The position numbers and the translations under genes were made by a program. From NCBI GenBank assembly GCA_018287875.1, contig JAGVVL010000002.1:2170001-2234000 (forward strand): a stretch of DNA of 64,000 nucleotides, in the 5' to 3' direction. Positions 19,945-33,173 of this stretch are shown one piece after another (within the stretch, counting starts at the first letter, position 1; the number at the start of each line of letters is the position of its first letter). This DNA comes from Nigrospora sphaerica. Lineage: Eukaryota; Ascomycota; Sordariomycetes; Amphisphaeriales; Apiosporaceae. The notes below the pieces were generated by a model. It worked only from the letters and a program-made list of their open reading frames with translations. It ran no database searches and was not told the origin of the DNA.

Positions 19945-22900
19945 AGCAAAGACGGACGCGTCGGAGTCGTAGTGCGAGTTTGGAGGCGTCGCGGAGGAGG
20001 AAGTATGGGGTAGGGGAGGTAGGTCGATGCGGCTAGGTCTGGCACACACGAGCAGAGGGGGAGGAGGCGATGGCGCGGTAGGCAAGACGAACGCGGCTGC
20101 AGTCTACAGACCACAAACGGGACGGACGAAACGGAAGTAGAGAAGATCCATCTTGTCAAAGGTACGAGCGTGAGATGAGTGTGTAAGCACGGTTGGTGAG
20201 GTGATCAGAGAAGGTTGGAGGGCATTTTTTGTGTTCGAGGTCCGGGGCAAAGAGGTTACAATAAGGAATCTGGCCGTCGTGGGTCGGAGTTAAGTGACTT
20301 TGTTATGTATGCATGCCGGGCGAGCGAGCGCGAATATGGGCGAGGCGGAGAGTGAGTGGGCGGCACCCGTTGTGGAGAGGAAGGGTACTTCGAGACGGAG
20401 AGGAATGGCTGGGTGAAAGTGCAGAGTAATGTAGTTGTACTCATGCAGTTGCAGCTGAAAAGAGGTCGGTACTCAGGGAGGGAGGCCCTGGATGGATGGA
20501 ATGGGCTGACGGGGACAATAGTCGCGGCGCGCGACCACTTGGGGCCCCAGCCGACCTGATACGTGGAGGACGAGGGCAGCCTCGCTTAAGCGCAGCAGCA
20601 AAAAGGCGCCGTCCCGCCGTCCCAGCCTGGTACCGAAGTATACCTACCTACCAAGGTAGGCATGTAGGGTATTGGATGTAGTGTACTCGTACTACTACAG
20701 AGCATATATGGGATCGATGAGGTACATAGCTTATGGGGCCGACTGTGCCTAGTAGGGTTTTAGGGGACCTCGTCGAAAGGTTCCGAGTGGTTTGGCGCAG
20801 TCCGGACGAGAGAGCGTGGGGGGCGGATCGTCGTCAATCTCCCAATCTCCGTTACGCAAGTACAACACTGCGCTGTTCGTGGATGACGGATGGGGATGGG
20901 GCTGTATATGTGGACCCCCTGCTGTGCGTGTGCCTCGGCGGGCGATGGTGGTAGTGGACAGGAGATCAGAGAGGCCCCGACGAGGGCAGTCACGCGAGAG
21001 GTCTGGAGCGGAAGGGTTGGCACGGGTTTTCTTTTTCCTCATTCCCGTTTGCCAGGTTGCGGCGGCATCCCATGTTATTGCAGCTACACCTACCCAGTAC
21101 TGTACCTTCGTATATGGACTAAGGATGGATTACTAGCCCATCCAATGGGGACCCGGAGGGTCCCAAACGACGTAGAGGACCTCCTCGTCCACGAGAAGTG
21201 GCCCATGAACAAGTGGCTGGCCCCGTGTCGCTCCCCTGCGATCCGGGCGGCGTCTGCCCGCTCACCCGCCTCCCCGTCATAGCCTGCCCAGTCTGCGCTC
21301 GCCTGCTACGACCACCCGTGCCAACCTTCCCCCGGCCGCCGCCGCTTCTTCTCGTCGCTCGCGCTGCCGCCGCTCAAGGGGTGGAGCCGAGATATGTCAT
21401 GGCCGCAAGACGCTTATGAAACCGCGCGTCTCTGGGCCTTCGCCCAGCGTCACCGGCGACAGCCCGGCCTGCGCTGACCTTGAACCCTCTTCCGCGCCGC
21501 GCCGCGTTTAGAAACGTTGGCCCTGTTCGAAGACTTTCTTTTGCAGTGGCCGCATCTGCCGGCCCCCGTCCGTGACTTTAGGCGTGCCGTCCCTGCCCAG
21601 TGCACATCTTGATATATGCTTTCCATTAAAGACTTGGTGCCTTGTTCACATCTGACGCCTCTATGCGTACATCCCCCTGCTGCTCTCCTGGCAACCCTGG
21701 TTTTTGAACGCCTCCATCCCTGTAGCAGCCGCTTGTATGGAGGACCTAGGTACGAAGTCCGATGTACAAATCGTAGAGTCGTACGGCCGTACGACGCGCC
21801 GTCGCCCATGCGGGAATGGATCCCCCCAACTGTGTCACCCCAACCCATCTTTGTGCATCGCAGATGCTCCAGATGGGCACGATGCCGAAAGCACCCGGTT
21901 TGCACACCCGCGATGCATTCATCTTATCTCCCTCCCTTGGCGCTCCGCTTCCTTCCGACAAGTGCCTCACCACCTTGTACCACCCGGTGAAACCGTCTCG
22001 GTTGGAATACCTGAAGGTGCTGATCATAACAGCAGCCCCTGGGGGACGGTCGTATTTGCCCTCGTCTTTCACCGCGCTGAGAGACCGAGAGCAGAACCAC
22101 GGGCCTCCCCGCCCTCTAATCTGGCCCTAGCACAAGCACCATAGATGTCGTCGGCAAAGCTCCGGCCCTTCGCCTTCGCTTTTGCGGCAGCCCCAACCCG
22201 GAACGGCCCAAAAGTGTCCGCCAAGAAAACCTCACTCCCCCAAGGTTTCCTTCCGTAGAGTAATTCCCTCTCTCCCCATCTTAAAGCAGGTGTTTATCAT
22301 GGAAGGTTCCTAAGTTATAGCCTAGGCACTTGCCCTGAGAAGTGTGCAGGTGATTTCTTAGGTGTTACGGGTTGCGTCTGGCGCGTCTAAGTCGCCCCGC
22401 CTCTCTTCTTGTTCTCGCGTCGTGAGACCAACCGTTCTGGTAGGTGGTTCATTTTGTGCTACCACTTATTTATGTTTCCTACTGGGTACCCGGATCCAGG
22501 TCCAACCCCCGACCCAGGAGACACGGAAATGGGTATTACCAAGCGCACCCAGAACACGACTGCATGCGGTCTAGCATTCGTCGCTAGACCCAAAGAGCGC
22601 GGATTTAATAAACTTCCTTGAACCGCGCCAGATCAGCTGCCGTGCCGGATCCCCCGGGAGAACGACCTGTTGAGTACGGGGGTGGCCCGGCCTCTCCAAC
22701 AGATGAAGCTCGCGAACCTCGACACGCATTGTCGTCATTCCTGGTTGCCTGCACCTCTGTCCCTGCGGACGGTTATGGGAGGGAGTGCTGCTACGTAACC
22801 CTACCTAGGTATTTAGTGTATGTACGCCGCCCCGCCCGGCGACGGTTCTGTCGTTCCTGTCAGCCAAACGTCAGCCACATAGCCCTACGAATATGGATGT

Positions 22901-23005
22901 CCAGTCCCCCCGGCCGTACCATGAGATGTCGTGCTTCGGCAGCCCTATGCTGCCAAGGCTGTCGAAAAGCGCGACATACGGAGGTCGGCGCTGGTTGGCT
23001 GGCTG

Positions 23006-23057
<52 letters not shown>

Positions 23058-23362
23058 GAATCCATGGGGATACTCAAACAACCTTCCATGCGTAGGATGG
23101 GACACCAATGGGCATCGAGATCGACCTGGTGTCTTGAGCTACCTACGCTGTATGTAGTAAGCAAGTACAATCTATTTATGTAGGTAAGCATGTATGACTG
23201 GGCCATGTTACATCCATATCCCACGTGTGCACATGCGGGATCTTCCACACCCAACATACCACACTTCCACCAGGCAGACACGCCTTTCCAAATGCCTGCC
23301 ACCGATCCATCCCACCACATGGACCCCTGGGGCTCATGACAACCAAACACCTCAAGGCATGG
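19945..23362. other. Gene-poor region between PFA-DSP and D-amino-acid oxidase
   Basis: About 3.4 kb lying upstream of the phosphatase and downstream of the oxidase (both minus). A 44 bp GA microsatellite, TACCTACCTACCAAGGTAGG at 20641-20660 and CTACCTAGGTA near 22801 are the only structure seen. Short open frames occur on both strands but lack codon bias, start context or recognisable domains. Confidence 0.55.
23008..23051. repeat. (AG)n microsatellite, 44 bp
   Basis: Perfect AG dinucleotide run, intergenic, 3' of the D-amino-acid oxidase gene. Confidence 0.97.
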
Positions 23363-24688
23363 CTAGAGCGTCGCTCGCAGCTCCGCCATGTACGTCTGTT
23401 TCACAGCTCGCCTCTCGTTGGCCATGTCCTTCATGGACCGCGCCGGCTGACCAGCCAACACCTCGTCCACCAGCTGGGCGACGTCCTGCGCGCAGCCGAA
23501 CGACAGGGACCAGCCCGCCCCGCCATGTCCATACGAGTGCACGATGTGGCTGTCGCGCCCGCGCAGCTCGCGCTCGACTCGCACATTCCTACCGCGGAAC
23601 GGCCGCAGGCCCTGGGCGAGGGGGTACTGGGGATCGACGCGGGCCTTTGTCAGGCCCGGCAGAAACGACTCGCACCTCTGACGCATCCGCCGAATGATAG
23701 GGCTGTCCAACGTAAGATCGAGGTCCCATTCGTGCGGCTCCGCGATGCCGCCTATGAGCAGAATCTCGTCGTTTCTGGGCACCAGGAATACGATCTCGTT
23801 GGAGCTGTGCGCTGCGTTGGCCGTGATTGTCAGCGCCGCCTCCACCTTGGGAAAGTCCGACCCGTCGTTGATGACGCGAATCAGGCCGCCGCGGATCGGG
23901 TACGCGCTGTCATCTCCCGCAAGCACTTGGCCTTGCAAGCCGGTGCAGTTGACAATGACGTCGGCGTCGAAGCGTTCCCGTAGCACCGCCTCGACCTTCA
24001 GTAGGTCCGACGTGATGGTCTCGGTGACGAGGACGGCGCCCTTCCGCTCCACGAGCTGCATTAGCCAGCCCATGGCCCGATCCGTGTCGATGATGGGCGC
24101 CATCAGTTCGTAGGCGTCCACGGCGCCGTACGACTTATTCACACGCCGCTCGTCGAGCAGATCTGCCCCCCGGCGGAAGCCGCGCACACCACTGGCCATG
24201 ATCTCGGCCATCTTGGAGTGCTCATGCTTGTCATTTTCCACCGGCTCGAGGAAGAAGAAATCTGAGGGCATCATGCGGACGCCGGACACCTCACTGAGAG
24301 CTGGGACCGAGGCAATCCCATCCCAGATGTGGTATGCCGTCATGCACCAACGCTTCGAGTTGGCAAGCGAGATCTTGTCGGTATGGCTGCCACACACGGC
24401 AGGGGGGAACTCCCACAGGGCTCCGGCAATTTGAGACGTCAAGCGTTTGTCCTCGCTCGCCCAAGCACTGGTTCATCGTTAGTCCGACCTCGATATCCAC
24501 ACTCAGACGGCGGCTTCGATGACTCACGAGCTCAAGATCGTGACGTGGTATCCTCGGTCCAGCAGCACCCAGGCGTTCACGAGCCCCGTGACGCCGCCAC
24601 CTATGATAAGAATATGAGGGGCGCAGACGGTCGGTTTTCTCAGGGGCTGCCCCAACGGTGATAGGTCCCGCCACAGTGTCAGAGGCAT
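23363..24688 (-). CDS. FAD-dependent D-amino-acid oxidase
   Basis: Exons (minus) 24688-24528 and 24467-23363 (intron 60 bp, GTGAGT...AACCAG, CTAAC branch) give 421 residues. The N-terminal Rossmann fold reads HILIIGGGVTGLVNAWVLLD with the GxGxxG FAD-binding glycines at 30-35. Across the intron the sequence is ILSSAWASEDKRLTSQIAGALWE, matching the family. Downstream are VNCTGLQG, YPIRGGLIRV and the C-terminal GHGGAGWSLSFGCA flavin-contact motif. The enzyme oxidises neutral or basic D-amino acids to 2-oxo acids, ammonia and hydrogen peroxide, and fungal versions are usually peroxisomal. This one ends ...AELRATL, not an SKL-type PTS1, so location is uncertain. Nothing nearby suggests a cluster for D-amino-acid use. 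Confidence 0.93.
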
Positions 24689-26818
24689 GGCGTATCGCGG
24701 GGCTGCAAAATCTTCCCTGTTGTGAAGTTGTTTGGCAAGAAAAGTATAGTGCCAAAGGCAAGCTTTCGTCGTGATGCTTGGTGGTAACGGCCTCTAGCAG
24801 TGACGAGTTTCCCCGGGGCAAAATGTACGTTCTCGCCCCCCTTTATACCAACCGACGTCCGAACCACGCACGCCATACTTGCAGCCTCTACCTGTCGACG
24901 GTAAGAAGGATGGTGGGGTGGAATCGAAGAGGGGTGGGTGGGTGGTGTTGATCGGTATGTGACAGCACCGAAAAAAAAACCCCGATATCCAGAAACGCTA
25001 CCCAGGCCTTCGAGAGGGAGGGGGGCAAATAACACGATGTGGTCTCATCCTCGAGGTGTCCGGGTCAGCAAGACGGGCTATCTCACACCGTCACATGCAG
25101 GCAGGTCCGGAGCAGCCAGGGGCCGGGGGTAATGGTGGGGAGTTGCCATTCTTGTGTTATAGTCGCTCAGCCCGGTCCAAGCCCCTCGGCGGAGTGACAA
25201 CGGGACATGTCGTCGGCTCTGGGACTCAGCAAGTATTCAGAGCAGATGACCTTCTCAGACTGGATATGGCCGTCCAATGGCTATCCGACAGGCAAGTACC
25301 GGGGCGGGCCACACTGGCCTCGGCCTGCATTACCCGTGTAATTGCTGCGATTCCGGCTCAGGTGACAGCGCAGCGTCGCTTCCGCGCAGACAAATCCAGA
25401 CCGACCAGTCACGATAGGGTTTGCGGGACTCCCTAACTCCGACAACCGCAGTCCGGCGTGTCTTGTTGCTCTATTAGAATAGGGCTGTGAGAAAGGTCCC
25501 CAACAACCCCCTCGGCGGGCTACTGCACGCCTCCCGAGCTATACAAGGGCGCCACACTAATCGAACCTGGCAGGTGATCAGCCGTATACTTTTTTTGGAC
25601 TTGTGCATGGCGACGGCTGCCTGGGAAGGCTCGGTCGAACGGCTTGGCAAGCAGGACGGGCTATTTGGCGGCCTTCTCCCCACCATAGGCTTGGCCCGGC
25701 TGGAAAGGGCCGCGGTGGTGGTGTTGACATCCACCCCAAGATCGGCCCGCCACAACGTCACGCATTGTTGCCCTGCCCCTCGAAGCAATCTCTGTGTGAA
25801 GTGAAAGTACTTACGATTGGTCATGCTCAGCCCAGGGCTGGCACTCCTGTCGGTTTAATTGGTAGCCCCGACTTGCCACGGTCACTTACTTACTTAGAAG
25901 GCTGTTGAATGCCCCAAAGGGGCAAAAGGTAACGTCCATCACTTCGGGAGCAAAGGTGATTGGGATGCTACAGCTCGACTTGATGCCAAGGAAGCATCGG
26001 GCCGCGGCTACGCGGGACGCCAGCAACGGATGCTCACCGGCGGCCCAGTAAAAGCAGGCCGTTGGTGTTGGAGTCCCGGCTCCGTACGGGCTCTTTGCCA
26101 ACAGCGCGGCGACGCTGCAGGCACACAACCACTGTAACCGCCAACCGCGACGGTTTCCCACAAGGGGAGAGGGGCCACTCGATGGTCGTCCGCAGAGCAT
26201 GACGGAGGTTGCCGTGGGAAGGTGCGCCCTCCCCCAGGGAAAAAGGAAGCTCACGGTGATAGAGAAGTGATGGGTGTTTTAGCTATACAACCAACTAGAG
26301 GGCGCCGTTCCGTGAGACAGCACAAGGAGGACCATCACCGCAATGTCACCGCGCCAGAGATGGACGGCCATACCCCGCGGAGGACAAGCATTCCGCCTTC
26401 CCGACGTCCTGCCAGAGCTGGAACTAATAGACGGGGGAAGCCAAACGGGTGTGAGATGGCCTTGCCGGGCTCAATGTGCTGCCTGTTGGTCGAGCCGGCT
26501 CATTGGGCCCGGGTCCCCGAGGCTGGCATTAGGGGGCCATCCCGTGGTAGGGGTTGCAGTGATAACGGTGTTGCCGTCGCATGCACACGCACACACCTAC
26601 GCATGCGCACACGATACAAACCACGCAGTCGGCAACCGGCGGGTAGACACTAGGCTCAGGGTGAGACAGGACGGCGTATTAACTAGGCCGAAAACCCTCG
26701 ACCTCTGGTCACGGTATCCGGGATGGAAATGGCTACCTGACGCAGGGCCGACACGAGTATTGCATGGCCATTGGGATATGTTCCAGCTGGAGCATCGAAT
26801 TGGGCTCCTGGCAATTTT

Positions 26819-26841
26819 GGGGGGGGGGGGGGGGGGGGGGG
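26819..26841. repeat. Poly-G run, 23 bp
   Basis: Uninterrupted G homopolymer. The exact length may be affected by sequencing or assembly. Confidence 0.85.
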
Positions 26842-27087
26842 AGGGGCGCCACGGTATGGCATCCGACGGATGGGATGAGAGAAGGTCTCCCGACTACGTC
26901 ATCAGCTGCATCGGGTGGGCATTGTAGGCAAGAGGTCAGTCAGTGTAAACGCTCGTGGAAAGGCAGTGTGTTACGTCGGGTCCAAGAAGAAGTCGATGGA
27001 AGAGGCAGACAAGTATCATCCATGTTTCCCACGCTCCCTCCCGTCGGGTTGGGACCCTTTCCCATTGGACGGGCCGAGCGGACAAGC

Positions 27088-27091
<4 letters not shown>

Positions 27092-27160
<69 letters not shown>
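27092..27160. repeat. (CT)n microsatellite, 69 bp
   Basis: Perfect CT dinucleotide run, the longest simple repeat in the window, intergenic. Confidence 0.97.
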
Positions 27161-27163
<3 letters not shown>

Positions 27164-29206
27164 GGCCGCTGGGACTGGGCGGCCGGTCTGGGCTTCCCGG
27201 CCTATCTCGCTTGACGGTGGGAACTCTTGGGTCGGTATCCCGAAGAGGCGGCCTGCATATCCATCTCTATGCGCTGTCCCCGCTCCCTCCCCCTCGACGA
27301 CGTCGGCCCATTTTCCGTCGCTACACATTCAGCCGCCCCCGACGAGCGTCGTCCTGCTTCACCGGTCTTACCAAGCTTACCCGCGCCTGTCGGCTATTCC
27401 TGCGCCACGTGTTGCGTGTCTCCCTCAGGCCATCGCCCTCCCCTCCTTTTTCACTGCTGCTCCTCCATGGACAGCGGCGAAGCCGTGACGCTGCAACCGG
27501 TCCGCGAAGGGAAGGGGGGGAAGGTTGAAGAGCGGTGTACTTTCTGTCGCCTGACCCCACATCCTCTCATAGGCCGCGAGGCCATGGCACCATCCCGCTT
27601 GAGGCTGATATGCATAAGGCTGACTGGGACGTGCTGACGGTGCAGCCGTAACAAAATGTCACAAGCAGCACCTGCGGCCGAGAAACCACGCGGCGCCCGC
27701 AAAGTACTTTGCAGCACCCGGGGCCCTCGGGGCCGGCTGTGCCTCCTGTTCGGCCGGGCAGGGCTGAGCTTGGGCTAGTGCACATGGCAGTGCAGGGGAT
27801 GGGGGGAAAGGCGGGGGCATAGGCCGCTGCCGAGCGTTGGTGTACGGCACTGGCTTAACCTCAGGGGAAATGCCGACTAGGCGTTACGTATTGGCGTGGG
27901 TGAAGATCTGACAGGCGTGTTACGGAACGCCGTGTTCGGCCTGAAAACATCAGCTCGTATGCAGTGCCCATCTCACCGGAGACCAGGCGCGCCCTTCGTT
28001 CGCTCACTTGCATAATTGTGACTGACGCCCACGCGGCCGACTTGGGCCGACGTAGCAGCACGCGGTCACAGGACCTAGAAAAAAGACCCCGCGGTAAGTT
28101 TTCGGGTTGTTTCCGTGAGATGAAGAGCCAGGTTGTTACTCAGCCCCGTCAACAGTGCCCTCCCACACACTGTAACATGCTGAGTAAACGATTTCGGATT
28201 TTCGAAACTAAGAGGAGCATCAACACGAGGCCTACCCAACTCAGGCCTGCATGCATTCAAGACCATGCCGCCCATCCATCGAAGCGGAGATGGGCCCGGA
28301 TATTCCATGTCAACGTCCAACAGGAGGAGAACCGCAAGGTTCATGGTTTTTTACGTGACCCCGCGGAGATACGACGCCTGGGGATCCGCTTTGATCAACT
28401 TGTGTTTGCCCTCTCCTTCAAGTGTCCATGCGGCGGTCTGCACTGGCAGGTCGGGGGACACCGTCGAGTCTCTTGGAGAGCACGTGCCTTTGAGCCAGCT
28501 CTAACCCACGTCCGTCTCTCGCTTTCCATGGAGGTCTGGCTGATGAAAACAGTCGATCCGCGAACCGCGTCGGTCTGTCGCTTCTCCGGTCAGCCGGGCG
28601 TCTGTTCATCGTCATGGATGACACAATGGGACTTGGAGTCTACGAGTCGACGGACGCCCTTACTTGGATACTCTGTTTGCGCAAACGACCCGCCCATAAA
28701 TGGTCCTCAGATCACCGCACGGCCTGGTGGTTCCGAGAGGAAGGCCCCCCGCGGTTCTTGCCACGAAAGGCTCGACCCTATGAACTACCGACCGGGGCAG
28801 GTCTTCTGGCCTGTCAGGGCAGGTAGTGTGCATGTTGCCGAGCATACTCGTCACCGCCCACCTATCGCTTCTTGCGCCTGTCCCTGAGCGAGCCCGCGAG
28901 AACCGGGCAAGGACACGCTATCCCTAGATATGCACGACTCGTGGTAAGTCGGAACGTTCGATCAGCACCAACGGTCTTTGCCAAACGTGCGACGCCGAGC
29001 TCCGGGCCAATGCGCCGTACGTAGGGGAGCCGAGGCCGGTCCTCCACTACCAAGATCTCCCCGCCCCGGAGTCGTGCTTTGGGGCCATGAGCTTCACAGC
29101 CGGCGTCTTTCTACCCCGAGGCCGCTATTGAAACGGCGTTTTTGGTCCACCGACAGGCGCGGCCTGCCAGCGCATGTAGGGATCAAGGTGCCAGGCAAAG
29201 CGCGTT

Positions 29207-29221
29207 GGGGGGGGGGGGGGG
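29207..29221. repeat. Poly-G run, 15 bp
   Basis: Uninterrupted G homopolymer in the gene-poor region. Confidence 0.85.
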
Positions 29222-31244
29222 TTATCTTGTTTTATTTTCGCGAGAACTGCTATCCTTCTGCCCGGCAGAGAACTTCAGCCGGTTAGGGCAAATCCCACAA
29301 GCAGGGCCGCCCGGGAACTCGCCGCGGGGCTGAAAAACCAAGCCGGAAAAGGGGGCAAATACAGTCGTCCTTTTCGAGTTAGGCAGGATCTTTTGTCTTC
29401 TTCCAGCTATGAACCGACCTTCTTCGCCCTTGTCGAGCACGCATCTGCCCCTCGAGGACGCACTTGGCCCTCGAGGAAGGACCGACACGGTACGCTCAGT
29501 CAAACCACCACGATGTGTTGGTTTGGCTGGACTTGTCGGAAGCGTGGCACCACGCTGGGGGCATGTTCCCTTCGCCGTTGCACCCGTCTTTCTTGCAGGG
29601 ATTATGCTTTGAGGCATCCGCAGGTTATCCCTTCTTGTTCCCGGCCGACGGGAAACTCAACTATTGGCTCTTGGAGAAACACCATCGAGCGGCCACCAGC
29701 CTCCATCGGCCTGACATACTTTGGAAGTACGCGAGGATCCCCGCAGGGACGAGACTTCCACAGACACTACCCCCCGTGGAGTCGCCAGGATAACGCCAGA
29801 ACAAGGTTAGTACTTGACCTATGCATCTTTGATCTGAAAGCGCGCAGGCTAGCAAACTTCCACATGGCCTAGTGCAACTCTCCCTCTGGTCCCTCTGCTG
29901 GTTTGTCGCGTTTTCCGGCAGGAATGAGGACATGACCTGCACGAACTCTATCGGGTATCGCTATGGGCATACTGCTACCTATTGCCCGGCGAGTCGTGCG
30001 TAGCCCGATGGGCAAAAGGGTACTGCGTTTCGCCTCTTCTCCGCCCGAGTCCAGGCAAACCGGCAACGCCGTCCCAAGCGTGTGGCAAAGCGAGCCTGTC
30101 ACTTTGCGGCCATTCACTGCGTGTGCCCAGTACCTGTCCCCATTAGGCAGGTAGAGGGTCTCGTCCTCGTCTGATGTGGCGCATACTATAGGATGCAGCT
30201 CGGGATGGCGCATGGCCCGTAGTGGGAAACGTTACATCGCCGCGCCGGGAGGGGAAATATCACTTAAGGGAAAGCTGCTTCTGCTACCGCTAGACGGCTA
30301 TAAACCATCGGGCTCGCCCCGTGAGTTTGGAGAGAAGAAGAAAAACAACAACGTCGCGCACGGATTCCCGCATAACACAGGTGCCAACAAGGCTGGGCGG
30401 ACTGCCAAGGGATGCTTATGTTACACCCGCCGAGACGAACCCACTTACATGGGCTCCCAGTCCAATCCTTCCAGCTGGGAGCAGGGACATGTTGATAAGA
30501 GTCGCGTGCTTCCCAGGACAGCGCCCGAGACTCTCGACGGGTCCATTGGCCAGCGGCTGGGCCCCGGCCCCCGGTTCTGCTAATCTGGGCCGTCGGCGGA
30601 TGGCGATATGGAGGTAAAAGTTGCGATATGCGGCCAGCGGGGGGCTCCTTGGCAGTACCACGAGCACCACTTCGCCCAGGCTCGGCACTGCTCGGCACTT
30701 CTGGGCGCTCCCGTTTCTGTCCACCAACAGGGACTCGGCGCCGGGGCCGAGAGATTGCACGTCCAGTCAGAGGCCAGCACGCCTCCGCGTCGCCGTGTGA
30801 TAACCCACCCCCAAGGCTCTAAGAGCTCGATATCAACGGCCCAAGAGTCCAAGACTCGGCGACCTGCTCTTCGCGGTATGGCTCCGGACGTCGGAGGTGC
30901 GGAGACAGTGGTACGGTTAGCCCGACGGATGGGAAAAGGCCTTGGACCTTCTGGAAACGAACCGTTTCTCCTGCCACTTACGCTCTTCTGGTGACCACGC
31001 CGCCCGGCCCGGGATCCCCCCCGGTACGAGAAGAAGATGGCCAGGACCAGCCTGCGCGGCCATCTCTAGTCCCTGCCCCGCTGCGTATCGTCCGTACCAG
31101 AGCGATGGGACCTCGGCCGAGGCTCCCATCTTTGCATATAATACCCACCTGGATCGCCCTTGTCCCCTCGGACGCACACCTGGCCAGCCATCATTTCTTT
31201 CCATCGCTTCTTTGCGCTCGTTCGAGCCCCCCCCTACAGCCAAG

Positions 31245-33173
31245 ATGAGCGGCGCACCCGGCTACCAAGACGACCTCCTGGCCAAGGCCCACGTCCCCGA
31301 GGGCCAGCTGGACGGCACTGCCAAGGAGGCGGCTTTGGCGGCTACCTCCGCCCGGGCGTCGTCGGACGACGAGTACCCCGACAAGCCCACTGAAGAGGAG
31401 CTGCACACGCTCCGTCGCGTCGCCGGCAAGATAAACTGGAGCATCTACACCATCGCCTTTGTCGAGCTGTGCGAACGCTTCGGCTACTATGGCTCGTACG
31501 TGCTGTATGCCAACTTCGTGAGAAACCCGCTGCCAACGGGAAGCACGACGGGAGCCCTGCTCGCCGACTCCAAGCCCAGCGAGCTTCCCGGCGCTCTGGG
31601 CATGGGAATGAAAACGGGACAGGCCATCAGTCTGATCAACCAGTTTTGGGCCTACCTGGTACCCCTGTTTGGGTACGTTGATCTGTCTCGGCCCGGAAAG
31701 GCGTGCAAGGATACTGACGCGCACACCCCCATACAGCGCCTGGCTGGCCGATGCCAAGTACGGACGATACAAGGTCATCCACATCGCCATTGTTGTGGCC
31801 GTCGTAGCCCACGTGCTGCTCACCATCAGCGCCATCCCGTCGGTCCTGGCCAAGGGTTCCACGGCGTTTGCCCCGTTCTTCCTCGGGCTCTTCACTCTGT
31901 GCTGCGGCACGGGCCTGTTCAAGGCCAACATCTCGCCACTTCTGGCTGAGCAGAACCCGGATACCCACATGCGAGTAGAGGAGCAGAAGGGAGAGCGAGT
32001 CATCGTCGACCCGGCGGCGACCAACTCCCGAGTCTTCCTGTGGTTCTACTTTGCCATCAACATCGGTGCTGTCACTGGCCAGATCAGCATGGTGTTCGTG
32101 GAGAAGTACCACAGCTTCTGGCTGGCATTCCTGCTCCCCACCGTGCTCTTCTTGCTGGCCCCTCTGGTGCGTTGACTGCGCCCCTCACGCCCATCCGGCC
32201 GCCGCCTGCTAACGACGTGTCCTCGCAGGTCCTCGCCACGAACCGGAAGAAGTACCACCTGACGCCCCCTACCGGCTCGGTGCTCGAGAAGTTCTTCAAG
32301 ATGATGCGGTTTGCCATCAAGCGCTCGCCGTCCATGTTCAAGATCGACTGGGAGCAGGCTAAGCCCTCTAATGTCGCGCCGGGCGACCGGCCCGACTGGA
32401 TGACGTACGACGATGCTTGGGTCGACGAGGTGCGCCGTGGACTGATGGCCTGCCGTGTCTTCCTTTTCCTGCCCATCTTCTTCCTGGCGTACAACCAGAT
32501 GAGCAACAACCTCACGGCGCAGGCCGGGAACCTCCAGCTTAACGGGGCGCCCAACGACCTGATCCAGAACCTCAATCCCTTGAGCATCATCATCATGGTG
32601 CCCATGTTGGACCACGGCCTGTACCCGCTACTGCGGAAGATGGGCATCAGCTTCACGCCTATCAAGAGGATGACGGCCGGCTTCTTCCTCGGCACGGCGT
32701 CCATGATCGCGGCGGCGGTGATGCAACACTACATCTACATGATGCACGAGTGCGGCGATCACGCGACCGAGTGCGGTGGCCCCGTCGACATCAACGTGTG
32801 GGCGCAGTCGTTGCCGTACGTGCTCGTGGGTCTGTCCGAGATCTTCACCAACGTCACGTCGCTGGAGTACGCCTTCACCAAGGCGCCCGAGAACATGAAG
32901 TCGCTGGTCATGTCGGTGAACCTGTTCATGTCGGCCATCTCGGCGGCCCTCGGACAGGCCTTCCTGCCGCTGTCCGAGGACCCGCTGCTGGTCTGGAACT
33001 ACGTGACGGTGGCCATCATCTCGCTGATTGGCGGCATCGCATTCTGGTTCTGCTTCAAGCACCTGGATGCCGAGGAGGACAAGCTCAACATGCTCAAGAA
33101 GACGCAGTTCCTCGGCAAGTCGCAGCCCAACGCCCACCCCAACGACAAGAGAGTCGAGGAGCCCCAGCCTTAA
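31245..33173 (+). CDS. ptr2: Proton-coupled oligopeptide transporter, PTR2/POT family
   Basis: Exons 31245-31672, 31737-32166 and 32229-33173 (introns 64 and 62 bp with CTGAC and CTAAC branch points) encode 600 residues. The POT signature ELCERFGYYGSYV follows a ~60-residue hydrophilic N-terminus; GPI-free membrane segments then run through to the end, about twelve in all, including the FYFAINIGAVTG motif of this family. Junctions read LVPLFGAWLADAKYG and LAPLVLATNRKKYH, as in fungal Ptr2. It imports di- and tripeptides with protons across the plasma membrane, serving nitrogen nutrition. Such genes are usually controlled by nitrogen catabolite repression; I did not verify GATA sites. The C-terminal tail is short and charged (NDKRVEEPQP). 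Confidence 0.95.

Larger units (their letters stand above)
24689..31244. other. 6.6 kb gene-poor region between D-amino-acid oxidase and peptide transporter
   Basis: The largest empty stretch in the window. It holds a 23-G run, a 69 bp CT run and a 15-G run. Open frames up to 307 codons occur (27964-28887 plus strand), but their codon use is unlike the genes here and no domain is recognisable. No terminal repeats, target-site duplications or transposase/reverse-transcriptase motifs were seen. The last few hundred bases should be the transporter promoter and pyrimidine-rich leader. Confidence 0.5.

Noticed and set aside
27964..28887. 307-codon plus-strand frame in the gene-poor region
   Set aside because: Codon use unlike the neighbours, erratic composition, no recognisable domain. 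Kept only as part of the desert description.
24689..31244. Transposable element in the 6.6 kb desert
   Set aside because: No terminal repeats, target-site duplications, transposase, integrase or reverse-transcriptase motifs seen, and no obvious C-to-T repeat-induced mutation signature by eye.
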